The notes under the pieces are model-generated. The model saw nothing but the letters and a program-made list of their open reading frames with translations, was not told the DNA's origin and did not search any database. Shown one piece after another: positions 58,482-64,000 of a DNA stretch of 64,000 nt. Every line of letters begins with the position of its first letter. Positions within the stretch are counted from its first letter, which is position 1. Origin of the DNA: CAINDZ01 sp964399195 (GTDB lineage: Bacteria > Krumholzibacteriota > Krumholzibacteriia > LZORAL124-64-63); the NCBI GenBank assembly GCA_964399195.1, contig CAYNPY010000001.1:1-64000 (forward strand). Reading direction: 5' to 3'. The translations under genes were made by a program, and so were the position numbers.

Positions 58482-59588
58482 CTAGTGGGTGGCGCCGGGA
58501 TGGTCGTACTGATCCTTCGCGTGGCACTTGTTGCACAGCGAGCGCTGGTTGGCCACGAACGTGTAGTTGTAGTACTTGCGGTCGACGTCGGTCTGCACGA
58601 AGCCGACATCCGACGTGTTCGGGTGCGACTGCGAGATGAAGTTCACGCCCATGTCCCAGCGCGCGATGTCCGCGAACGGCGAGGCGTGCGCGCGGTGGCA
58701 GCTCAGGCACATGACTTCATCGACGCCCGTCGGGCCCTGCGTGTAGTTCGCGGGATCGGCGGTGGCCAGGTCGACGTTGACGGCCTCGAACGGCACCAGA
58801 CCCCAGTACGAGGTGGCTTCGTTGCCGCTGACCAGGTCGTCCGAGCTCACGTACGCGTTGTAGGTCGCCGCGACCAGCGAGCCCATGGGCCGCGTCGGGT
58901 GCGTGAAGTCGGTCGTGTAGTCGGAGTGGAAGTCCCGGTGGCAGTTGGCGCACCAGTCGCTCATGCCGCTCTTGTAGATGGTGTGGTCGGTGTTCGTCTC
59001 CACGCCCGGCTGCGTGCCGTACGTGTTGCGCGAGTTGCCCTTGGCCAGCGGGGCCGGGTACTGGAAGCTGTACCGGGTGCCGCCGTAGATCGGGCCCATC
59101 TGGGTGCCGTAGAGCAGGCGGAAGTTCTCGTTGCCGTGCGGGTCGTGGCAGCTCGTGCAGCCGAGGCGCGAGCTGAGGAAGCTGCCGCCCGGGGCCGACG
59201 CCAGGGTGGCGTCCTGCGCGATGCCGCGCGCCGGCGAGATCACGTTGTGGCCGTGGCTGTCACCGGTGCTGTTGTACGTCGTGCCGCGCGACACCCAGGA
59301 GAAGGTGCGCGTGACCCAGTAGAAGTCGCCGCCGGGGCCGTAGCCCTCGCCGCTGCGGAACTGGCCGTAGTTGGCGTGGCAGCGCAGGCAGGTGTCCGAG
59401 GCACTGCCGGCGTTCAGCAGGTAGGCGTTGCCGTTCGGGTGAGCGGCGTCCACCGGCGCGCCGTTCTGGCTGTTGTGCATGGTATGGCAGCCGGCGCAGT
59501 AGGCGACGCCGGCGTCGTGGAACGCCAGCACCGAGCTGGCCGACAGGCCGAGCGCCAGCACCAGGGCGATCTTGATGAAAGTCTTCAC
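58482..59588 (-). CDS. OmcS-like hexahaem c-type cytochrome (candidate nanowire subunit)
   Basis: A 368-residue exported protein with a clear signal (MKTFIKIALVLALGLSASSV, cut after LA22). Mature start FHDAGVAYCAGCHTMHNS matches that of Geobacter OmcS as I recall it. Six CxxCH motifs at Cys31, 67, 144, 213, 294 and 352 equal the OmcS number. Shared blocks in the same order include PGGDFYWVTRTFSW, GHNVIS, LASAPGGSFLSSRLGCTSCHD, SGMSDWCANCHRDFHS, YNAYVSSDDLVSGNEATSYW, VPFEAV, MCLSCHRAHASPF and QRSLCNKCHAKD. Mature length ~346 versus ~407 in OmcS. OmcS polymerises into micrometre filaments for extracellular electron transfer. GTG start at 59588 with GGAGG seven bases upstream. Confidence 0.9.
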   Translation of the reverse strand: MKTFIKIALVLALGLSASSVLAFHDAGVAYCAGCHTMHNSQNGAPVDAAHPNGNAYLLNAGSASDTCLRCHANYGQFRSGEGYGPGGDFYWVTRTFSWVSRGTTYNSTGDSHGHNVISPARGIAQDATLASAPGGSFLSSRLGCTSCHDPHGNENFRLLYGTQMGPIYGGTRYSFQYPAPLAKGNSRNTYGTQPGVETNTDHTIYKSGMSDWCANCHRDFHSDYTTDFTHPTRPMGSLVAATYNAYVSSDDLVSGNEATSYWGLVPFEAVNVDLATADPANYTQGPTGVDEVMCLSCHRAHASPFADIARWDMGVNFISQSHPNTSDVGFVQTDVDRKYYNYTFVANQRSLCNKCHAKDQYDHPGATH

Positions 59589-59744
59589 GTGTGAGCCTCC
59601 GAGTGCGAGTTGACGTTTCCCGCGTGGCGGGACGCTTGCGAACTGTCGGCCGCGGGCCCGGGCTTCATCTCCCGGCGGGCCTGCGGCGCGCGATCGATCC
59701 TCCTTCAGGTCGACGCCCCTCAGACGAGCGATTCCCCGTACCAG
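59589..59744 (-). other. Leader region of the hexahaem cytochrome gene without recognisable promoter
   Basis: A GC-rich stretch of about 155 bases. On the minus strand it holds a perfect AAGGAGG (59705-59699) not followed by a suitable start codon, and an inverted repeat CCCGC-4 nt-GCGGG near 59620. There is no AT-rich -10. Read-through from the beta-propeller promoter or an unusual promoter may drive the cytochrome. Confidence 0.3.
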
Positions 59745-59766
59745 GCCCGGTCCCGCAGGACCGGGC
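59745..59766 (-). terminator. Hairpin after the beta-propeller gene
   Basis: A perfect 9-bp stem GCCCGGTCC / GGACCGGGC with four-base loop, five bases beyond the stop of the beta-propeller gene. No U-tract. It could attenuate read-through into the hexahaem cytochrome gene, whose own promoter I could not find. Confidence 0.5.
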
Positions 59767-59770
59767 GCGT

Positions 59771-60787
59771 CTATTCAACCGTCCCGGCGGCCAGGACGCT
59801 GAACACCTGCACGCGACCGCGATAGCCCTGCGCCACGTAGAGGCGCCCGCCGGCGTCCGTCGCGATGGACACCGGATGGTAGAAGGCGCCCGGCGCGTCG
59901 CCGACCACGCCGAATTCACCGCTGAACTCCTGCCGGGCGTCGAAGGCCAGGACCTTGTGCCGCATCTGGTCCAAAACCAGCAGCGAGCCGTCCGGGCCGG
60001 CCGCCACGGCCACCGGCGCCACGAACCGGCCGGGCGAGGCGCCGAAGCGCCCGAACGACGCGCGCACGGCGCCGCCTTCCTCGACCAGCAGGATCCGGTG
60101 CAGGTTGGCGCCGGGCACCGCGTAGGTGCCGTCCGGCAGCTGGACCGGCCGCCCGAGGCCCAGTTCGAGTCCGCGGTCGCCGCTCTCGGGCTCGGCGATG
60201 ACTGCCGACCACAGGACGGCGCCGGTTTCGGCGTCGTGCTTGGCCATCAGGCCGCTCGCGTCGTCGACCGTGACGTAGTTGCCGTCGCGGGCGACCAGCA
60301 CGCGACCCGGGCGCCAGCCTTCGCGCGGCGCCTGGGCGGCCCAGCCGTCGGGCTCGCCGTACACGTCCAGCCGCGCGAGCGTGCGCCGGGCGCCTCCGCT
60401 GAGCGAGACGGCGACCAGGCGGCCGGCGTGGTCGATGGCGCCGTCGACCGGCTGCGACAGTTCCGCGTAGCCGGAGGTGCGGAAGGCCTCGACGCCCGCG
60501 GCGTTGAACACGTGCAGCACGCCGTGCGCGGCGTCGGTCACGACCATGCCGCCGGTGCGGTCGTCGCAGGTGACGGCCGCGGGCAGCAGGCGCCCGTCCT
60601 CGTGGCGCTGCAGTTCAAGGCTCGATTCGTAACGGAACTCGAAACGGTATCCGGCTGTCCTCGCGTCGGTTGCGGACAGGGCCGGCGCAGGGAGGGCAGA
60701 TGCGAGCAGGGCCAGCGCCGCGCTTGTCAGCGCGCCAACACCCCACGGGTGTCGGTGCATGCAAACTGCGGCCAAGGTGCGGGGCAT
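59771..60787 (-). CDS. Secreted NHL-type beta-propeller protein in the cytochrome cluster
   Basis: A 338-residue protein (or 330 from ATG at 60763). Signal peptide: MHRHPWGVGALTSAALALLA ending PALSA. The remainder is propeller-like with repeats DDRTGGMVVTDAAHGVLHVFN, VAVAAGPDGSLLVLDQMRHKVLAFD and VSIATDAGGRLYVAQGYRGRVQVFS, and the linker FGRFGASPGRFVAPVAVA typical of NHL repeats. NHL/propeller proteins are recurrent neighbours of multihaem cytochrome genes; a role in export or maturation of the cytochromes is inferred from position. The best promoter of the window lies 70 bases upstream. Neither start has a strong ribosome site. Confidence 0.75.
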   Translation of the reverse strand: MPRTLAAVCMHRHPWGVGALTSAALALLASALPAPALSATDARTAGYRFEFRYESSLELQRHEDGRLLPAAVTCDDRTGGMVVTDAAHGVLHVFNAAGVEAFRTSGYAELSQPVDGAIDHAGRLVAVSLSGGARRTLARLDVYGEPDGWAAQAPREGWRPGRVLVARDGNYVTVDDASGLMAKHDAETGAVLWSAVIAEPESGDRGLELGLGRPVQLPDGTYAVPGANLHRILLVEEGGAVRASFGRFGASPGRFVAPVAVAAGPDGSLLVLDQMRHKVLAFDARQEFSGEFGVVGDAPGAFYHPVSIATDAGGRLYVAQGYRGRVQVFSVLAAGTVE

Positions 60788-60846
60788 CTGTCACGCTCAC
60801 GTCATGAAGCCGGGGTTTGCGGCGCCCAAGCGGGCTTTTCTTGTCA

Positions 60847-60881
60847 CGGAGATATCATATCACATGGGCGGTGGATGTCAA
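60847..60881 (-). promoter_or_regulatory. Strong sigma70 promoter for the beta-propeller/cytochrome genes
   Basis: On the minus strand TTGACA (60881-60876, perfect consensus), a 16-base spacer and TATGAT (60859-60854, five of six). Ten As (60892-60901) lie just upstream on the plus strand, that is an A/T-tract resembling an UP element. Transcription would begin near 60847. The region is a striking AT-rich island in a ~70% GC context. Confidence 0.75.
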
Positions 60882-60979
60882 TCATGTCGCCAAAAAAAAA
60901 ACGTGGGTTCGGTCATGCAGATGACTTTCGCTATCAAAACCTGACCGACCGTCATTCGGGAAGCCGGTCGCCATGGTGG

Positions 60980-61020
60980 AAAAAACGGCCCCGGCGGCGC
61001 CGCGAGGGCACCGCCGGGGC
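60980..61020 (-). terminator. Intrinsic terminator of the giant polyhaem cytochrome gene
   Basis: On the minus strand a 14-bp stem GCCCCGGCGGTGCC / GGCGCCGCCGGGGC (one U-G pair), five-base loop, then CG and six Ts (60985-60980). It begins 48 bases after the stop codon. It is the most canonical intrinsic terminator in the window. Confidence 0.9.
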
Positions 61021-61068
61021 TCGCTGTCCGTGGTCCGCCGAACGGGCCGCGGGCGGCTGCGCCGCCGC

Positions 61069-64000
61069 TCAGCCTCCCGTCCGCAGCTTGTCGGAGTGGC
61101 AGCCGACGCAGAGCTTGCCCTCCGGATCGTCGCGCATGAACCGCGCGAACGGCGAGCCATGGGGGTCGTGGCAGCTGCCGCAGGTCATCGTCCGGCCTGT
61201 CCGGGGGTCGATCGCGTCCTCGCCGATCGGGTGGTCGGTGTGGTCGCGATAGGTGTGGCAGCTGAGGCAGACTTCCCGCTGGGTCTTGCCGTCGGCGCCG
61301 ATTCCGCTCAGGTGCGGGTCGTGGCAGGCGGTGCAGTCGCGGCCGTCGACCACCGGATGCCGGTGCGCCGCGGTCCGGTTGGCGTCCGCCTCGGCCTGGT
61401 GGCAGCGGGCGCAGACCAGCGCCTGGCGGGCCGGCAGCAGCGGCGAGACCGGCGCCGTGTGCGCCGCGTGGCAGTTGGTGCAGGCATCTTCGCCGGCCAG
61501 CGCGCCGTGCAGCTTGGCGTCCTTCAGGCTGGCCGCCAGGCCGGGGTGGCAGGACAGGCACAGCGCCGGCTGGGCCTGCTTGGTCGCCACGGCCGTGCCG
61601 GCATGGCAGGCGGCGCAGTTGCCGGCCCCGAAGGGCTGGTGCACGTGTTCGTGCGGCAGGTTCGCGCGCTTGGCCGCGTGCGGAGCGTGGCAACCCGAGC
61701 AGTCGGCCTGTGCGACCGGGAAGCCGCGGTGCTTGGCCGGCAACCCTGCCGGCGCGTGGCACCTGGCGCACAAGACGCTCGGCTGGTCCAGGAGGCTCAT
61801 CGCCTGATTCGTGCCGTGCGGGTCGTGGCAGCGCGTGCAGTCGCCCGAGCGCAGCGGCGCGTGCACGACCGGCCACTTCTTCTGGGCCTCGACCGCCTCG
61901 TGGCAGCTCGAGCAGAGCGCGGCGGCCGGCTTGACCAGCAGCTTCGGCTCGCTCGAGGCGTGCGCCTGGTGGCAGGCTTCGCAGCGGCCGTCCCGCACCG
62001 GCGTGTGGGCCAGCTCGGGCTTCGGGGCCAGGTCGGCCGGCGCGTGGCAGGCGGCGCAGGCGTCGCTGGTCCGCGCCGACGGCAGCAGGGCCGGGCCGCG
62101 GGCCACGTGCGGGTTGTGGCAGGAGGCGCAGTCGCCTTCGGCGAACGGCGCGTGCGTCGTCTGCCGCGGCGCCGACGGCTCCGGCAGGCCGTCGTGGCAC
62201 TGCAGGCACGTCTGGCGCTGGTCGGTCACCGGCGCGGCGCCCTCGTGGCACGAGGCGCAGTCGCGGTCGCCGAACGGGGCGTGCGCGGCGGCGGCCATCA
62301 GCCCCGGCGCGGTGGAGTGGTGCGGCTCGTGGCAGCCCAGGCAGTCCATCCGCAGCGGATCGCGCCCGAGATGCTTGTCGGCGAAACCGGCGCTCTTCTC
62401 GTCGTGGCAGCCGAAGCAGAGGCCCGGGGCCGGCTCGCGCAGGAACCCGGCGCCCGCGCCGCCATGCGGCAGATGGCAGTCCAGGCAGGCGTCGCGGCTC
62501 GGGGGGTGGATGGACACCGCGCCCTTCGGCGCGGCCACGTCCTCGTGGCACAGGGCGCAGAGCTTGTCGGCGTCGGTCGCCAGCAGCGCCTTGCGCGGCG
62601 AGCGGTGCGCGTCGTGGCACGCGGTGCAGTTGCCGGCGGCCACCGGTTCGTGCCCGCGCCAGTCGCCTCCCGCCGGCGTTCCCGTGTCGTGGCAGGCGGC
62701 GCACGTCGCCCCCGGCGCCTGGCGCAGCAGGCCGCGCTCGGGTCCGCCGTGGGGCAGGTGGCAGTCCAGGCAGGCGCCCTCGGCAGCGGGCGCGTGGAGC
62801 GTCCCTCCGGCCGGCTGCTGGTCGAAGCCGGCGTGACAGCCGGCGCACAGGGCGGCCGAGGCGTTCTTGAGCAGCGCGGGCTGCGGCGCCGTGTGCGGCA
62901 GGTGGCAGGCGGTGCACTCGCCGCGCGCGGCGACCGCGTGCGGGTACGTCGCGATCGTCTCCATCTGCACCTTGGTGTGGCAGCCCAGGCAGAGCGAGCC
63001 GACGGTGTCGACCAGCAGCGTCTTGCGCTCGGAACTGTGCGGCGTATGGCAGACCGTGCAATCCCGCTTGACCAGCGGCGCGTGCACCGAGGCCGGAGCC
63101 GGCGCGGCATCGTCCGGCAGGACGCCCGCATGGCAGCCCGCGCAGAGCGTGTTGGTCGCCTCCTTCAGCAGCCCCTTGTGGTCGGAGCCGTGGGCGCCAT
63201 GGCAGGTGGTGCAGTCCCCGCTGGCCACGGGTTCGTGGCGCACCGGCAGCTGGAACGGCTGCTCCTCGTGGCACTCCAGGCACAGACGCCGCTCCTCGGC
63301 GACCAGCAGCGCCGGACGCGCGCTGCCGTGCGGCGCATGGCACTGCCCGCATTCCTTCGACGCGGCGGGCTCGTGCGGCACCTTGAAGGCCGCCGACGGA
63401 TCCTCGTGGCACTGCAGGCAGAGCTCGGCGGCCGGCACGGCCAGCGCGGCGCCGCCCGCCGCGTCGGCGGCATGGCACGCCGAGCAGTCGTTGTCCTGCA
63501 TCGGCGCGTGGGTCACGGCGTGCAACAGGCCCTCGGAGTCCGAGCTGTGCGGGTCGTGGCAGGAGACGCAGCCGGCCAGCCCGCCCTGCCCGCCATGGTC
63601 GCGCTGGAGGCGCGCGCGGTCGGCATGGCAGCCGAAGCAGAGATCGTCGCCGGCGCGGACCAGGAGCCCCCGGTGCGCCGAGGAGTGCGGGTCGTGGCAG
63701 GCCGCGCAGCCCTCGCGGGCGAGCGGCCGGTGGACGTGGCGGCGCTTGAAGGGGGCATCCTCGTGGCAGGCCAGGCAGGACTGCCACCCGGGAGCGGACA
63801 GCAGCCCGGGGTGGCCCGAGCCGTGCGGATCGTGGCAGGCCGAGCAATCGCCCTCGCGCAGCGGCTCGTGGACGACCGCGGCGCGCGTCACGTCCTTGTA
63901 GCCCTCGTGGCAGGCCAGACACAGGTCCCGGCCCGAGGCCTGCAGGACCAGCTTGCCGATCACGCCGTGCCGCCGGTGGCAGCCCTCGCAGTTGCGCGTC
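61069..64000 (-). CDS. Giant polyhaem c-type cytochrome, at least 41 CxxCH motifs (N-terminus beyond the window)
   Basis: The open frame enters from the right edge and ends at 61069: 976 residues are visible. I count 41 CxxCH motifs, about one per 24 residues, and no CxxCK or long-spacer variants. They are arranged as a tandem repeat of roughly 45-50 residues with paired motifs: H-x-P-x(6-8)-C-x-x-C-H-x-P-H-x-S-x(5)-L-L ... L-C-x-x-C-H, the doubled-CXXCH family. Spare His in HAP, HEP and PHG/PHS could be axial ligands. The C-terminus (GSPFARFMRDDPEGKLCVGCHSD) ends seven residues after the last haem region. No membrane segment is seen; the signal must lie outside. I infer a periplasmic or surface electron conduit or capacitor. 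Confidence 0.9.
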   Translation of the reverse strand, partial: TRNCEGCHRRHGVIGKLVLQASGRDLCLACHEGYKDVTRAAVVHEPLREGDCSACHDPHGSGHPGLLSAPGWQSCLACHEDAPFKRRHVHRPLAREGCAACHDPHSSAHRGLLVRAGDDLCFGCHADRARLQRDHGGQGGLAGCVSCHDPHSSDSEGLLHAVTHAPMQDNDCSACHAADAAGGAALAVPAAELCLQCHEDPSAAFKVPHEPAASKECGQCHAPHGSARPALLVAEERRLCLECHEEQPFQLPVRHEPVASGDCTTCHGAHGSDHKGLLKEATNTLCAGCHAGVLPDDAAPAPASVHAPLVKRDCTVCHTPHSSERKTLLVDTVGSLCLGCHTKVQMETIATYPHAVAARGECTACHLPHTAPQPALLKNASAALCAGCHAGFDQQPAGGTLHAPAAEGACLDCHLPHGGPERGLLRQAPGATCAACHDTGTPAGGDWRGHEPVAAGNCTACHDAHRSPRKALLATDADKLCALCHEDVAAPKGAVSIHPPSRDACLDCHLPHGGAGAGFLREPAPGLCFGCHDEKSAGFADKHLGRDPLRMDCLGCHEPHHSTAPGLMAAAAHAPFGDRDCASCHEGAAPVTDQRQTCLQCHDGLPEPSAPRQTTHAPFAEGDCASCHNPHVARGPALLPSARTSDACAACHAPADLAPKPELAHTPVRDGRCEACHQAHASSEPKLLVKPAAALCSSCHEAVEAQKKWPVVHAPLRSGDCTRCHDPHGTNQAMSLLDQPSVLCARCHAPAGLPAKHRGFPVAQADCSGCHAPHAAKRANLPHEHVHQPFGAGNCAACHAGTAVATKQAQPALCLSCHPGLAASLKDAKLHGALAGEDACTNCHAAHTAPVSPLLPARQALVCARCHQAEADANRTAAHRHPVVDGRDCTACHDPHLSGIGADGKTQREVCLSCHTYRDHTDHPIGEDAIDPRTGRTMTCGSCHDPHGSPFARFMRDDPEGKLCVGCHSDKLRTGG

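Noticed and set aside
59589..59672. A 27-codon leader peptide ending at the hexahaem start codon
   Set aside because: An ATG frame ends in a TGA overlapping the GTG start, but it has no correctly spaced ribosome site and no regulatory-codon run.
61100..64000. Regular repeats that could suggest a CRISPR or satellite array
   Set aside because: The periodicity follows the doubled CxxCH codons of a continuous reading frame, units vary in length and sequence, and no constant repeat exists.

Overview
This 64 kb window is very GC-rich, densely coded chromosomal DNA from a Gram-negative bacterium. The envelope genes show this: SurA-type chaperones, an outer-membrane beta-barrel, many lipoproteins, an RND efflux system and FtsEX-EnvC. 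I see no rRNA, tRNA, insertion sequence, prophage or CRISPR array. Lineage is an inference only. A type-B succinate dehydrogenase, a PPi-type phosphofructokinase, stand-alone NifU/NifS, many beta-propeller and lipoprotein genes, and multihaem cytochromes would fit an uncultured FCB-group or deltaproteobacterial-like lineage (Eisenbacteria or Krumholzibacteriota are possibilities). No marker in the window settles it. No intergenic stretch exceeds 300 bases.

Layout. 1-1.7 kb: sdhC and a partial sdhA (minus). 1.9-4.6 kb: a polytopic glycosyltransferase-like protein convergent with an M20 amidohydrolase. 4.6-12.4 kb: an efflux operon of one membrane-fusion protein and two different RND pumps. 12.4-18.5 kb: a beta-propeller protein, a large unknown TPR protein, a PhzF-family enzyme and a lipoprotein. 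18.5-23.8 kb: ackA, pta, an IscR-like Rrf2 regulator, adenosine deaminase and PPi-phosphofructokinase. 23.9-31 kb: a membrane protein, a SpoIIE-type phosphatase, and a MoxR/DUF58/BatA-like operon. 31-40 kb: nifU, nifS, mfd and two PPIase chaperones. 40-48.5 kb: a glycosyltransferase, ftsE-ftsX-envC, then holB-ricT-tatD-rsmA, an order close to that known in Bacillus. 48.5-57 kb: an outer-membrane protein, two lipoproteins, a YibQ-like deacetylase, a DUF362 ferredoxin, secD and secF.

The most interesting region is 57.2-64 kb, all on the minus strand. It encodes a giant polyhaem cytochrome (at least 41 CxxCH motifs, cut by the window edge), a secreted beta-propeller protein, a hexahaem cytochrome and a heptahaem cytochrome. 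The hexahaem protein matches Geobacter OmcS, the subunit of extracellular cytochrome nanowires, along its whole length in motif order and flanking residues. The heptahaem protein is its paralogue with one extra haem. I infer an extracellular electron-transfer locus that may assemble cytochrome filaments.

Most genes sit in tight operons with 1-14 base overlaps (ATGA, GTGA or TGATG). Several 3' ends carry perfect GC hairpins, usually without a U-tract. A few sigma70-like promoters stand out in AT-richer pockets: before sdhC, phzF, pfp, secD, the heptahaem cytochrome gene and the beta-propeller gene at 60.8 kb.
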